From Nocardioides sp. zg-1308 (GTDB lineage: Bacteria; Actinomycetota; Actinomycetes; Propionibacteriales; Nocardioidaceae): DNA of 64,000 bases. Below the pieces are notes generated by a model, which was given only the letters and a program-made list of their open reading frames with translations, was not told the DNA's origin and did no database searches. Positions 8,828 to 19,082 of this stretch are shown here, piece by piece. The stretch is taken from contig NZ_JABJQY010000002.1 of NCBI RefSeq assembly GCF_013155375.1, positions 2,046,001 to 2,110,000 of the forward strand, read 5' to 3'. Both the position numbers and the translations under genes were made by a program. Within the stretch, counting starts at the first letter, position 1. The number at the start of each line of letters is the position of its first letter.

Positions 8828-9384
8828 CGGGCTTCATCTCCGGAGTCGTAGGGGTCGAGCGACCGGGGTGCGCGGGCGCGCAGTCCGGCGAGGGCACGGC
8901 TGGCCTGAGACTTCACCGTGCCGACGGAGATGCCGAGCGCGTCGGCGATCTCCGCCTCGCTCAGCTGCTCGTAGTAGCGCAGCACGACCACCGCCCGCTG
9001 CTTGGGCGGCAGGGTCTGCACGAAGGACCAGAGCACCCCGCCCATGCCGTCGTCGTACGCGTCGTGGGTGCCGGTCTCGGGCAGCGTGTCGGTGGTGTGC
9101 TCGCGCCGCTTCCACGCCCGGCGCCACAGCGAGCTGTTCTCGTTGACCATGATCCGGCGGACGTAGCCGTCGAGCGCCTCCCGGTCGCGGACCCGGTCCC
9201 ACGACAGGTAGAGCTTGGCGAAGGCGACCTGCAGCAGGTCCTCGGCCGAGGCGTGGTCGCCGGCGAGGAGGTACGCCGTGCGGTAGAGGGCCGGCTGGCG
9301 CGCGGACATGTACGCCGAGAACTCGGCGTCCTTGTCGGACCCACCCCGGTGCACACCCATGTCGACGAGTGTCGCGGTCACCAT
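8824..9384 (-). CDS. ECF RNA polymerase sigma factor, SigE family
   Basis: About 186 residues with sigma region 2 ([11 protein letters not shown] near the start, W-D-R-V-R-D-R-E-A) and region 4 ([15 protein letters not shown] and I-S-V-G-T-V-K-S-Q). It directs transcription of an unknown regulon. ATG at 9384 sits only 3 bases after AGGAGG; GTG at 9381 has better spacing, so the protein may be one residue shorter. A GCAACC-N16-CGTC element lies 50-75 bases upstream and suggests autoregulation. The next gene is the presumed membrane-anchored regulator. Confidence 0.92.
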   Translation of the reverse strand: MVTATLVDMGVHRGGSDKDAEFSAYMSARQPALYRTAYLLAGDHASAEDLLQVAFAKLYLSWDRVRDREALDGYVRRIMVNENSSLWRRAWKRREHTTDTLPETGTHDAYDDGMGGVLWSFVQTLPPKQRAVVVLRYYEQLSEAEIADALGISVGTVKSQASRALAGLRARAPRSLDPYDSGDEAR

Positions 9385-9434
9385 CCACCTCCTGCCTCAC
9401 TCCGCGCCCTGGGAGCAGGGCGTGTCGGGGTGAG

Positions 9435-9460
9435 GACGCGGTCGACGCCGGTGGGGTTGC
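9435..9460 (-). promoter_or_regulatory. Candidate ECF-type promoter of the sigma gene
   Basis: On the minus strand GCAACC (9460-9455), a 16-base spacer and CGTC (9438-9435). This fits the AAC ... CGTC pattern of actinobacterial SigE-like ECF promoters. It would give a leader of about 45 bases containing AGGAGG. Confidence 0.55.
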
Positions 9461-9527
9461 ATCTGGTTGGCTGGCGTCCACAGACGCAGGCAACATCGTC
9501 GTGATCCCCGTCGCGCAGGAGGAATCC

Positions 9528-10646
9528 ATGCAGCAGGTCAAGGCCGTCGTCGCGCTCGCCAAGGGCGAGCCGGTGCAGCTCACCACGATCAACGTCCCCG
9601 ACCCGGGGCCGGGGGAGGCCGTGGTCCAGGTGCAGGCGTGCGGCGTGTGCCACACCGACCTGCACTACCGCGAGGGCGGGATCAACGACGAGTTCCCGTT
9701 CCTGCTGGGGCACGAGGCGGCGGGCGTCGTCGAGGCCGTCGGTCCCGACGTGACGGGCCTCGAGCCGGGCGACTTCGTCGTCCTCAACTGGCGCGCCGTC
9801 TGCGGTGACTGCCGTGCCTGCAATCGCGGCGAGCCGTGGTACTGCTTCGCGACGCACAACGCGACGCAGCGGATGACGCTCGCCGAGGGCTACCTCGCCG
9901 GCACGGAGCTCTCCCCGGCGCTGGGCATCGGCGCCTTCGCGGAGAAGACGTTGGTGGCGGCGGGACAGTGCACCAAGGTCGACCCGTCGGCGCGGGCGGC
10001 CGCGGTCGGGCTGCTCGGGTGCGGCGTGATGGCCGGGCTGGGTGCCGCGATCAACACCGGCAACGTCGGCCGCGGCTCGACGGTCGCGGTGATCGGCTGC
10101 GGCGGTGTCGGTGCCGCCGCGATCGCCGGCGCCGCTCTGGCCGGTGCGTCGAAGATCATCGCGGTCGACATCGACGACCGGAAGCTCGAGACGGCGAAGA
10201 AGCTCGGCGCCACCCACACGGTGAACTCGTCGCAGGTCGACGCGGTCGACGCGATCCGCGAGCTGACCCCGCCGCCGGACGGCACCGGCCACGAGGGCGG
10301 CGCGGACGTGGTCATCGACGCGGTCGGGCGGCCCGAGACGTGGAAGCAGGCGTTCTACGCCCGCGACCTGGCCGGCACCGTCGTGCTCGTCGGTGTGCCG
10401 ACGCCGGACATGAAGGTCCCTGACATCCCGCTCATCGACGTCTTCGGTCGCGGCGGCTCGCTCAAGTCGTCGTGGTACGGCGACTGCCTGCCATCGCGCG
10501 ACTTCCCGATGCTCGTCGACCTCTACCAGCAGGGTCGCCTCGACCTCGACGCCTTCGTCACCGAGGAGATCGGCATCGGCGACGTCGAGGCCGCGTTCGA
10601 CAAGATGCACGAGGGCTCGGTCCTGCGCTCGGTGGTGGTGCTCTGA
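9528..10646 (+). CDS. mscR: S-(hydroxymethyl)mycothiol dehydrogenase
   Basis: A 372-residue zinc-dependent medium-chain dehydrogenase that oxidises the formaldehyde-mycothiol adduct with NAD, and in some actinobacteria also reduces S-nitrosomycothiol. Catalytic zinc ligands fall in A-C-G-V-C-H-T-D (Cys41) and G-H-E (His62). The structural zinc loop is [15 protein letters not shown], and the nucleotide loop is G-C-G-G-V-G. ATG at 9528 has a strong Shine-Dalgarno AGGAGGA at 9517-9523. The stop overlaps the next ATG by one base. The pair with a metallo-beta-lactamase-fold gene matches Rv2259-Rv2260 of Mycobacterium. Confidence 0.94.
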   Translation: MQQVKAVVALAKGEPVQLTTINVPDPGPGEAVVQVQACGVCHTDLHYREGGINDEFPFLLGHEAAGVVEAVGPDVTGLEPGDFVVLNWRAVCGDCRACNRGEPWYCFATHNATQRMTLAEGYLAGTELSPALGIGAFAEKTLVAAGQCTKVDPSARAAAVGLLGCGVMAGLGAAINTGNVGRGSTVAVIGCGGVGAAAIAGAALAGASKIIAVDIDDRKLETAKKLGATHTVNSSQVDAVDAIRELTPPPDGTGHEGGADVVIDAVGRPETWKQAFYARDLAGTVVLVGVPTPDMKVPDIPLIDVFGRGGSLKSSWYGDCLPSRDFPMLVDLYQQGRLDLDAFVTEEIGIGDVEAAFDKMHEGSVLRSVVVL

Positions 10647-11278
10647 TGGCCGGGCCTCGTGGAGTGCGCGTCGACCACGCCGTCGTGTCCGGCACCTTCA
10701 CCCTCGACGGGGAGACCTTCGACGTCGACAACAACGTGTGGGTCGTCGGCGACGACGAGCAGTGCATCGTCATCGACGCGCCACACGACGTCGGGGCGAT
10801 CCTCGAGGTGGTGGCGGGTCGCGCGGTGAAGGCGATCGTGTGCACCCACGCCCACGACGACCACGTCCGCGTCGCGCCCGCGCTGCGGGTCGCCACGGGT
10901 GCCCCGATCCTGCTGCACCCCGACGACCGCCCCCTGTGGGAGCTGACCCACGGCGGTGACGAGGAGGGGGCCGAGCTCTGGGACGTCGACCTCTCCGACG
11001 GTCAGACCCTCACCATCGGCGGCGCCGCGGTCACCGTCCTCCACACTCCGGGCCACGCGCCCGGAGCGGTCTGCCTCTACGTCCACGACCTGGGCTGCGT
11101 CTTCACCGGCGACACCCTCTTCGAGGGCGGCCCGGGCGCGACCGGCCGGTCCTACAGCGACGCCGACCTCATCAAGGACTCCATCCGTCGCCGGCTCCTC
11201 GAGCTGCCCGACGAGACGGTGGTGCACACGGGCCACGGTCCCGACACCACGATCGGGGCCGAGCGCGCGAACGTGTGA
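10646..11278 (+). CDS. Metallo-beta-lactamase-fold hydrolase, probable S-formylmycothiol hydrolase
   Basis: A 210-residue metallo-hydrolase with H-A-H-D-D-H (residues 68-73), T-P-G-H (His137) and T-G-D (Asp156), the complete metal-ligand set of glyoxalase-II-like enzymes. It starts at ATG 10646, overlapping the mscR stop. By analogy with the conserved mscR partner it probably hydrolyses S-formylmycothiol to formate; the reaction is inferred from context. The 3' end runs into degenerate 15-bp tandem repeats. Confidence 0.88.
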   Translation: MAGPRGVRVDHAVVSGTFTLDGETFDVDNNVWVVGDDEQCIVIDAPHDVGAILEVVAGRAVKAIVCTHAHDDHVRVAPALRVATGAPILLHPDDRPLWELTHGGDEEGAELWDVDLSDGQTLTIGGAAVTVLHTPGHAPGAVCLYVHDLGCVFTGDTLFEGGPGATGRSYSDADLIKDSIRRRLLELPDETVVHTGHGPDTTIGAERANV

Positions 11279-11310
11279 GGGCGGGAACGTCTGAGCGCGG
11301 GACGTCCCAG
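11265..11310. repeat. Degenerate 15-16 bp tandem repeats at a stop codon
   Basis: Units GCGCGAACGTGTGAG (11265-11279), GGCGGGAACGTCTGAG (11280-11295) and CGCGGGACGTCCCAG (11296-11310). The stop codon of the preceding gene (11276-11278) lies in the first unit. It lies between convergent genes. Confidence 0.6.
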
Positions 11311-11321
11311 CGCGAGCGCCA

Positions 11322-11945
11322 TCAGGCGGTCAGCCAGCCGGCCGGCGGCCGCAGCCACGGCGACTCCGCCAGGATCCGCCGGCGCCGCTCCTCCCGGCGC
11401 TCGTCGAGGTGGACGGCCTCGGCGACGCACTGGGTGAGTGAGGGGTGGTCGACGGGTGTCCCGTCGAGCAGCCGGTGGAGGTGCCGCAGCGTCGTGTGGA
11501 ACCTGATCGCCGGGTCGCGCCGGGCCCGCGACCGTCGCCGCCACAGCAGCCAGTCGGCCGTGGACCCCGACCCCCGCGGTACCCACCAGCCGGCCACGGT
11601 GAGGTCGACGTGCGCCGGGTAGCGACGCCCACCCCGGTCCCGCGCCCCGTCTCCCCGCAACGGCAGCACCTCCTCCTCCGTCGCTGGGTCCTCGACGCGC
11701 ACGCGCAGGCGGGCCAGCCGCAGGAGCTCCTGCAGCGCACTCACCCGTGGGCTCGTCCGGCCGGTCTCCCAGCGGGCCACGACGGACTGCGAGACGCCGA
11801 CGATCGCCGCCAGCCCCCGCTGGGAGACGTCGAGGATCCGCCGGACCCGGCGTACGAGCCCCGGCACCCCTCCGTCCGTCGGCCCCATCAGGAACCACTC
11901 CAGCTCCTCCTTGCTCATGCCCTCGCCCCGCGGCTGCGCGTCCAT
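11322..11945 (-). CDS. XRE-family helix-turn-helix regulator
   Basis: A 207-residue DNA-binding protein. The HTH at about residues 32-78 reads V-S-Q-R-G-L-A-A-I-V-G-V-S-Q-S-V-V-A-R-W-E-T-G, a classical XRE/Cro motif. The C-terminal 120 residues are Arg/Trp-rich, lack a known domain and contain many basic residues. ATG at 11945; a second ATG ten codons in could also serve. The gene stands alone, and its target is unknown. Confidence 0.85.
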   Translation of the reverse strand: MDAQPRGEGMSKEELEWFLMGPTDGGVPGLVRRVRRILDVSQRGLAAIVGVSQSVVARWETGRTSPRVSALQELLRLARLRVRVEDPATEEEVLPLRGDGARDRGGRRYPAHVDLTVAGWWVPRGSGSTADWLLWRRRSRARRDPAIRFHTTLRHLHRLLDGTPVDHPSLTQCVAEAVHLDERREERRRRILAESPWLRPPAGWLTA

Positions 11946-12056
11946 GCCTTCCTCCTGCTGTCGGTGTCGGTCGTCCTCCTAGTGCAGTGCGACCCACCGA
12001 CATCCCGGCGTGCTCATCCACAGCCTCGCGGCGGCGCAGACCTGACCTGCCTCTCT

Positions 12057-12178
12057 GGGCAGTTGCACCTGAGTCGCCCGGGGACTCAAGGAGTAGTGCG
12101 GCCTCGCGAGGTGGAGCACGGGCTCGCTCGCGGGGCAGTGGCACCTGAGTCGCCCGGGGACTCAAGGAGTAGTGCGGC
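12057..12178. repeat. Pair of 46-bp direct repeats with internal dyad
   Basis: Two copies, 12057-12102 and 12133-12178, offset 76 bp, with a single mismatch (T at 12064 versus G at 12140). Each contains a 6-bp inverted repeat TGAGTC / GACTCA around GCCCGGG, and GCAC ... GTGC further out. They sit in the 347-bp gene-free stretch 11946-12292, which otherwise holds only G-rich sequence and the promoter of the next gene. This looks like a REP-type intergenic element, not a CRISPR. Confidence 0.8.
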
Positions 12179-12292
12179 GGCGGGGTGGTGGGGAGCCGGG
12201 TGGTGGGGACCGGCCGAGGGACAAAGGGAGGCGGGACAGGCGCCGGCGGAAAGGGGTCGTCGGGGCCGGTCGCGCGGGCTAGCGTCGGGTGG

Positions 12293-12751
12293 GTGACCGA
12301 CCACGCGTTCGTGCCCGAGGACTTCCGTCCGCCGACGACTCTGGTGACGGAGCAGTTCCGGCTGGAACCGCTGGAGCCGCAGCACAACGTGGCGGACCTG
12401 GCGGCGTGGACCTCGAGCATCGAGCACATCCGTTCCACGCCCGGCTACCCCGACGGTGGCTGGCCGCCGGAGAACGGCATGTCCGCCGAGGACAACCTCG
12501 CCGACCTGACCAGGCACGCGGCCGACTTCGACGCGCGGCGCGGGTTCACCTTCACGGTCCTGGATCCGGCCGGGTCGGAGGTGATCGGGTGCGTGTACGT
12601 CTACCCGACGCGGTCGCCGGACCACGACGTCCAGGTGCAGTCGTGGGTACGCGCCGACCGGGCGGAGCTGGACGGGCCGCTCGCGGACGCCGTGGCCGAG
12701 TGGCTGGCCTCGGACTGGCCATGGGAGCGCCCCGACCGCCGCGGTCGCTGA
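12293..12751 (+). CDS. GNAT-family N-acetyltransferase
   Basis: A 152-residue GNAT-like protein (L-V-T-E-Q-F-R-L-E-P-L near the N-terminus, V-I-G-C-V-Y-V-Y-P in the core strand). The substrate is unknown. GTG at 12293 is 7 bases after TAGCGT (12280-12285), a leaderless arrangement. The canonical R-x-x-G-x-G/A loop is not obvious, so activity is uncertain. The stop codon lies in the first unit of a 13-bp tandem repeat. Confidence 0.8.
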   Translation: MTDHAFVPEDFRPPTTLVTEQFRLEPLEPQHNVADLAAWTSSIEHIRSTPGYPDGGWPPENGMSAEDNLADLTRHAADFDARRGFTFTVLDPAGSEVIGCVYVYPTRSPDHDVQVQSWVRADRAELDGPLADAVAEWLASDWPWERPDRRGR

Positions 12752-12789
12752 GCCCGGTCGCTGGGCCCGGTCGCTGAGCCCGGTCGCTG
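12742..12789. repeat. 13-bp tandem repeat overlapping a stop codon
   Basis: CGGTCGCTGAGCC (12742-12754), CGGTCGCTGGGCC (12755-12767), CGGTCGCTGAGCC (12768-12780) and a partial copy to 12789. The GNAT stop TGA (12749-12751) is inside the first unit. Confidence 0.85.
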
Positions 12790-12838
12790 CGGTCGAGCGG
12801 AGATCGTGGTCCTGCGCGCCGCGTGCCACCATGACCTG

Positions 12839-14644
12839 ATGCGCGGACGGCGGACAGCACGGTCGACGGGGAGGTCGACGGCGCTGCTGGCGACCCTCGC
12901 CATGCTGACCGCCGTGACCGCGTGCGACAGCGGCAGCGACGAGCAGGACGGCGACCCCGCGTCGCAGGAGGCGCCGGCGAGCAGCAGCCCGACCGTGCCG
13001 CCGACGCCGTCCGAGCGGCTGGGCCTGACCGAGGGGTGGGGGCCCGATCGCGCCGAGCTCGACCGCGCCGCGACCGTCGCTCGACGCATGCGGCTCCCCG
13101 ACCTGGCGGGGCAGGTGATCGTCGCGGAGTGGCGGGGGACCGCCGCGCCCGTGCAGCTGGTCCGCAGCCTGCACCTCGGTGGCGTCATCGCGTTCGACTC
13201 CAACGTCGTCTCCGCCACCCAGGTCAGGGGCGTGAACGCGGCGCTGACCCGGCAGGTGCCGCGGAAGTGGCCGCTCTTCCTCGGCGTGGACCAGGAGGGC
13301 GGGGTGGTCGAGCGCCTGCGCGGTGCTGCCACCCGGCTGCCGACCTTCATGAGCGCCGGTGCCGCGGACGACCCTGCGCTGACGGAGCGGGCGTACGCCG
13401 CCAGTGGCGCTGAGCTGCGCGGCCTCGGCTTCACCGTCGACTTCGCGCCGGACGCCGACGTCACGTCGGGGCCGGGGGACCCCACGATCGGGTCCCGCGC
13501 CGCCTCCTCGCGCCCCGCGGACGTGGCGGAGCACGTCGTCGCCGCGGCGCGGGGGTTCGCCGGCGCGGGCGTGCTGCCGGTCATCAAGCACTTCCCGGGG
13601 CACGGGTCGGTGCCGGTCGACAGCCACCTCACGCTCCCGGTGCAGACGCGGTCGGTCGAGGAGCTGGACGCCGCCGACCTGGTTCCGTTCCGCGCCGCCG
13701 TCGAGGCCGGGCTGCCGGCGGTCATGGTGGGCCACCTCGACGTCCGCGCGGTGGACCCGCGGGTTCCGTCGTCGCTGTCGAGGCCCGTGGTCACCGGCCT
13801 CCTGCGCGACGAGCTCGGCTTCGACGGGCTGGTCGTCACCGACTCGCTGGCGATGGCGGGGGTCACCCGCGGCCGCACACCGGGCCGGGTCGCCGTGCAG
13901 GCGGTGCGCGCCGGGTCCGACGTCCTGCTCATGCCCCCCGCGCCGGCCGTCGCCCGCGCTGCGCTGGTCGAGGCGGTCAGGTCGGGTACCCTGCCGCGCC
14001 GCCGGCTCGAGCAGGCCGCCGCGCGGCAGATCGCCCTGCTCACCCACCTCGCCGGTCCCCGCGGCAAGCCGGTCGGCTCCGCCCGGGCGGCCTCGCGCGC
14101 GCTGTCGGCGGCCGCCGTCACCGTCACGGACGGGGCGTGCTCCGGGCGCCTGGTCGGTGACACGCTCCACGCCTACGGCGACCCGGGGGCCGTGAGCACG
14201 TTCACCGCGGCCGCGCAGGGCGCCGGCCTCACGGTGCTGCTCCGCCGGTCGCCGCCGGCGGCGCTGGTCCAGGCCGATCCGCGGCCGCAGCGACGCAAGG
14301 GCGAGCGCAGGAAGAAGTTCGAGAAGCGCCTCCGGGCCTGGAAGAAGGCCGACACCGCGCGCGTACGCCGACTCGAGGCGTGGACCGCGCGCGAGGAGGC
14401 CAGGCTCGCCGCCGGCACCCCGATCGGCTTCACGGGATACCGCGACGCCCCGGTCGACGGGACGATCGCCGTCGCGACGGACAGCCCCTGGGTGCTCGGG
14501 CAGGTGGGCGCCCCGACACGGATCGCGACCTACGGCGACACCCCGGGCGCCATGGCGGCACTCGTCGACGTGCTGACCGGCGCGGCGACGGCCCCCGGCC
14601 GGCTCCCCGTCAAGGTCGCCGGCGTCGCCCGCCCCGGCTGCTAG
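12839..14644 (+). CDS. Glycoside hydrolase family 3 lipoprotein (NagZ/LpqI-like)
   Basis: A 601-residue lipoprotein (lipobox A-V-T-A-C, lipidated Cys29) with a GH3 catalytic domain at about residues 70-380. The signature K-H-F-P-G-H-G followed by D-S-H is that of bacterial beta-N-acetylglucosaminidases, and V-V-T-D-S-L-A-M-A-G carries the nucleophile aspartate. It probably trims N-acetylglucosamine from cell-wall muropeptides outside the membrane, like mycobacterial LpqI. The C-terminal 200 residues resemble a GH3 accessory domain with a Lys/Arg-rich insertion near residue 490. I chose ATG 12839 because it opens the signal peptide; an upstream GTG at 12806 is less likely. Confidence 0.9.
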   Translation: MRGRRTARSTGRSTALLATLAMLTAVTACDSGSDEQDGDPASQEAPASSSPTVPPTPSERLGLTEGWGPDRAELDRAATVARRMRLPDLAGQVIVAEWRGTAAPVQLVRSLHLGGVIAFDSNVVSATQVRGVNAALTRQVPRKWPLFLGVDQEGGVVERLRGAATRLPTFMSAGAADDPALTERAYAASGAELRGLGFTVDFAPDADVTSGPGDPTIGSRAASSRPADVAEHVVAAARGFAGAGVLPVIKHFPGHGSVPVDSHLTLPVQTRSVEELDAADLVPFRAAVEAGLPAVMVGHLDVRAVDPRVPSSLSRPVVTGLLRDELGFDGLVVTDSLAMAGVTRGRTPGRVAVQAVRAGSDVLLMPPAPAVARAALVEAVRSGTLPRRRLEQAAARQIALLTHLAGPRGKPVGSARAASRALSAAAVTVTDGACSGRLVGDTLHAYGDPGAVSTFTAAAQGAGLTVLLRRSPPAALVQADPRPQRRKGERRKKFEKRLRAWKKADTARVRRLEAWTAREEARLAAGTPIGFTGYRDAPVDGTIAVATDSPWVLGQVGAPTRIATYGDTPGAMAALVDVLTGAATAPGRLPVKVAGVARPGC

Positions 14645-14682
14645 AAGGTCTCGACTAGGAGGTCTCGACTAGAAGGGCTCCA
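14641..14682. repeat. 14-bp tandem triplication carrying both convergent stop codons
   Basis: CTAGAAGGTCTCGA (14641-14654), CTAGGAGGTCTCGA (14655-14668) and CTAGAAGGGCTCCA (14669-14682). The first CTAG holds the TAG of the GH3 gene; the third holds, on the other strand, the TAG of the methyltransferase. Confidence 0.88.
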
Positions 14683-15844
14683 CCAGCAGGGCGGTGCCCT
14701 GCCCGGCGACCCGCGTCAGCACGACCGTCGCCTCGTTCTCGCCCTTGAGCGCGAGCCGCTTGCGCAGCTCCTCCGGCACGACCTGCACGCCCCGCTTCTT
14801 GATGGTGAGCCGGCCGACCCCGCGCTCGTGGAGGGCGGCGCGGAGCTGCTTCTCGCGGTAGGGCAGGTGCTCCAGGACGCGGTAGCCGCGCGCGAACGGC
14901 GTACGGAACGACTCGTCGCTGGTGACGTAGGCGATGTGCGGGTCGACCAGGCCGCCGTCGACCCCCGCGGCGACCGCCGTCACCAGGCCGGCGCGGATGA
15001 CGGCGCCGTCGGGCTCGTAGAGGTAGGCGCCGACGTCGCGCACGTCGGCCCCCGGGTCGTCCTCCTCGGTGATCGTGGCCAGGCCCCGCTCGCCGATCAC
15101 GGTCGCGCGCCGGTCCGTCGTCGACAGGCTCGGCGACCACAGCACGGCCTCCTTGACGTCGCCGCCGTCGCTGACCCACTCGGCCTCCACGCCGGGAGGC
15201 ACGAGGTCGTGGCCGATGCCGGGCGCCACCTTGACCAGCGAGCGCCGGCTCAGCAGCGCCAGAACCCACGACCACGGCGGGGTCCAGCCCTCGACGTCGA
15301 ACACCCGGCCGCGTCCGCTCCGGCGGGCGGGGTCGGCGAAGGCGGCGTCGAACCCGCTCAGGTCGACGGTCGTGGCGTCGCCCACCTGCACGGCGCCGGC
15401 CAGCCCGAGGGCCGCGAGGTTGGCCTGCGCCATCGCGGCGCGGACCGGGTCGCTCTCGAGCCCGGCCGCGATGAGCCCGGCGCGGGCGAACGCCAGCAGG
15501 TCGCCACCGATGCCGCAGCCGAGGTCGATGACGCTGCCACCCGGGATCGCCGCAGCGAGGCGCGTGGCCCGGTGCTCGGCGACCCGCGAGCGGGTCGCCT
15601 GCTCGAGCGCGTCGGGGGTGAAGAACATCCGCGCCGCCGACTCACCGAACTTCGCGGCCGCCCGCTCGCGCAGCTGCGCCTGCGTGGTGGCCGCGGCGGC
15701 CTTCTCCGCGTCCGGCTCGAGGCGGCGTACGACGCTCGCGACCCGCACCGGGTCGCCGGGGTGGTCGGCCCAGGCCTGGGCGGCGTGGACGAGCAGGCGG
15801 CCGCCCTCGGTCGTCTGCAGCCATGCCAGCGTCTCGATCTCCAC
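14669..15844 (-). CDS. SAM-dependent methyltransferase with THUMP-like C-terminus
   Basis: A 391-residue class I methyltransferase. The SAM-binding motif V-I-D-L-G-C-G-I-G-G-D (residues about 105-115) follows an N-terminal helical region, and F-A-D-P-A-R-R is the motif IV position. The last 70 residues (R-G-V-G-R-L-T-I-K-K-R-G-V) match the THUMP-like domain found in actinobacterial proteins encoded beside groES. A nucleic-acid substrate is likely; none is proven. It is divergent from groES, so CIRCE repression may touch both. Confidence 0.85.
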   Translation of the reverse strand: MEIETLAWLQTTEGGRLLVHAAQAWADHPGDPVRVASVVRRLEPDAEKAAAATTQAQLRERAAAKFGESAARMFFTPDALEQATRSRVAEHRATRLAAAIPGGSVIDLGCGIGGDLLAFARAGLIAAGLESDPVRAAMAQANLAALGLAGAVQVGDATTVDLSGFDAAFADPARRSGRGRVFDVEGWTPPWSWVLALLSRRSLVKVAPGIGHDLVPPGVEAEWVSDGGDVKEAVLWSPSLSTTDRRATVIGERGLATITEEDDPGADVRDVGAYLYEPDGAVIRAGLVTAVAAGVDGGLVDPHIAYVTSDESFRTPFARGYRVLEHLPYREKQLRAALHERGVGRLTIKKRGVQVVPEELRKRLALKGENEATVVLTRVAGQGTALLVEPF

Positions 15845-15869
15845 GGGGGCATCCTGACAGCAACCCCCG

Positions 15870-15896
15870 CTAGCACTCGGTCAGGGAGAGTGCTAG
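15870..15896. promoter_or_regulatory. CIRCE operator (HrcA box) of groES-groEL
   Basis: Perfect 9-bp inverted repeat CTAGCACTC-N9-GAGTGCTAG, matching the HrcA-binding CIRCE consensus with the standard 9-base spacer. Confidence 0.92.
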
Positions 15897-15905
15897 CGTC
15901 GCCTC

Positions 15906-15930
15906 TGGCACTCTCACCCTGAGAATGCCA
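15906..15930. promoter_or_regulatory. Second, imperfect CIRCE-like box
   Basis: GGCACTC (15907-15913), nine bases, GAATGCC (15923-15929): the CIRCE spacing with one mismatched position. It lies 10 bases downstream of the first box and is probably a second HrcA site. Confidence 0.75.
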
Positions 15931-16048
15931 ACGCTCGCGAGCCTGGCACGACCCCCGCGACGGCGTGCCGCCCCGGACCGCGAGCCCACGTCCTGGGAGC
16001 GCAAGCTCCTGAAGAATCTCGTGAAGAGAAAGTGGAGGTTGATCCGAA

Positions 16049-16342
16049 GTGTCGGTCAACATCAAGCCCCTCGAGGACCGCATCGTCGTCCAGACCCTCG
16101 AAGCCGAGCAGACCACTGCTTCCGGCCTGGTCATCCCGGACACCGCCAAGGAGAAGCCCCAGGAGGGCGAGGTCGTGGCGATCGGTCCCGGCCGCGTCGA
16201 CGACAACGGCAACCGCGTCCCGATCGACGTCGCGGTGGGTGACAAGGTCATCTACAGCAAGTACGGCGGCACCGAGGTCAAGTACTCCGGCGAGGAGTAC
16301 CTGATCCTCTCCGCCCGCGACGTCCTCGCCGTCGTCTCCTGA
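16049..16342 (+). CDS. groES: Co-chaperonin GroES
   Basis: GroES (97 aa) caps GroEL and closes the folding chamber. The sequence [11 protein letters not shown], the mobile loop around [10 protein letters not shown] and the C-terminal I-L-S-A-R-D-V-L-A are all canonical, at normal length. GTG at 16049 is preceded by GGAGG (16034-16038) and a leader of roughly 100 bases below the CIRCE boxes, so regulation by HrcA is expected. Confidence 0.97.
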   Translation: MSVNIKPLEDRIVVQTLEAEQTTASGLVIPDTAKEKPQEGEVVAIGPGRVDDNGNRVPIDVAVGDKVIYSKYGGTEVKYSGEEYLILSARDVLAVVS

Positions 16343-16350
16343 CGAGCTAG

Positions 16351-18036
<1,686 letters not shown>

Positions 18037-18053
18037 CCTGCCACCGCCTCTCA

Positions 18054-18087
18054 CGGCCCGCTCCGCCTCACGGCGGGGCGGGCCGTT
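18054..18087 (+). terminator. groEL terminator
   Basis: A 14-bp stem, CGGCCCGCTCCGCC (18054-18067) and GGCGGGGCGGGCCG (18072-18085), with one G-T wobble and a TCAC loop, followed by TT. It starts 17 bases after the groEL stop. Confidence 0.85.
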
Positions 18088-18176
18088 CGGCGTCCTGGCT
18101 CGTGTCCGGGCAGATGTGACACCCGCGAAACCCGGTGCTTCCTGTCCCGAAACATCGGCGCGGCATGCTCGGCGCC

Positions 18177-19055
18177 ATGTGGTGGAGAGTGCGGACGACG
18201 CTGGCCGGCCGTCCCGGCGCGCTGGCCGAGCTGGCAGCGGCGTGCGGGGACGCCGGCGTGAACATCCTCGGCCTGCACGTCTTCCCGGGCGTCGACCGGG
18301 TGACCGACGAGCTGGTGCTCCGCACCCCCGGGGACTGGGACCTCGCCGACCTCGCCGGGCTGGTCGAGCGCGCGGGCGGGTCCCGCGTGAGCGTGCTGCC
18401 GTGCACTGAGGCGGCGCTCTCGGACCAGCCCACGCGCTACGTGCTGGCCGCCCGCAGCATCCTGGCCGAGCCGACGACCTTCCCCGACGTGGTGGCGCAG
18501 CTGTTCGACGCCGAGGCGCAGCCCGCGGAGTCCGACCTCGACCCGGCGCTCGGCGGGATGGACCTCGAGATCGGCGAGGTGCTGGTGCAGCTGCGCCGTA
18601 CGGCGCCGTTCACGGCCGCCGAGCACGCCCGCGGGACCGCGCTCGCCGAGCTGGTGACCGACGTGCTGGCGGCGGCACGGTCGTCCAGCCGCAGCGCCGA
18701 CGTCCCGGTGCAGCACGGCCCGCCGACCTTCGACGCCTCGCCGGGTGCCGTGCGCGCCCGGGTCGGCGAGGTGGTCGTCGGATCCGCCACCTGGGAGGTC
18801 GACGAGGCGGCCGCCTGGCACCTCGACCTGCGCGTCGACCCGGTGTGGCGCCGGCAGGGCATCGGGTCGCGGCTGCTCCTCGAGGCGGCCCGCGCGGCCC
18901 GCGCGGGTGGGGCCAGCGAGATCGTCGTGCGCACCGCCGCCGACAACCCCGCGGTCCTGCCGCTGGTCCTCGGCACCCACCTGCGCGGACGCATCCGCAT
19001 GGGCTCCGACGAGCTCACGGTCCGGATCCCGGTCCGGCAGCTCGTCAGCGGCTGA
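18177..19055 (+). CDS. ACT-domain GNAT acetyltransferase
   Basis: About 292 residues. The N-terminal 75 residues form an ACT-type amino-acid-binding domain (R-V-R-T-T-L-A-G-R-P-G-A-L-A-E-L, then D-A-G-V-N-I-L-G). The C-terminal 110 residues are a GNAT domain with R-R-Q-G-I-G-S-R-L-L. Actinomycetes have described protein acetyltransferases of ACT-GNAT type whose activity responds to amino acids; this is a candidate member. Start choice is uncertain between ATG 18177, which begins the ACT strand, and ATG 18165. Confidence 0.8.
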   Translation: MWWRVRTTLAGRPGALAELAAACGDAGVNILGLHVFPGVDRVTDELVLRTPGDWDLADLAGLVERAGGSRVSVLPCTEAALSDQPTRYVLAARSILAEPTTFPDVVAQLFDAEAQPAESDLDPALGGMDLEIGEVLVQLRRTAPFTAAEHARGTALAELVTDVLAAARSSSRSADVPVQHGPPTFDASPGAVRARVGEVVVGSATWEVDEAAAWHLDLRVDPVWRRQGIGSRLLLEAARAARAGGASEIVVRTAADNPAVLPLVLGTHLRGRIRMGSDELTVRIPVRQLVSG

Positions 19056-19082
19056 CGGGAGGGACGAGCGGGGGCCGAGCCC

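Noticed and set aside
12057..12178. CRISPR array
   Set aside because: Only two repeat copies with a single 30-bp gap, no further units and no cas genes nearby.
14655..15275. Separate minus-strand gene of 206 codons inside the methyltransferase
   Set aside because: It is an alternative frame of the 14669-15844 gene, rich in Arg/Gly and without domain similarity.
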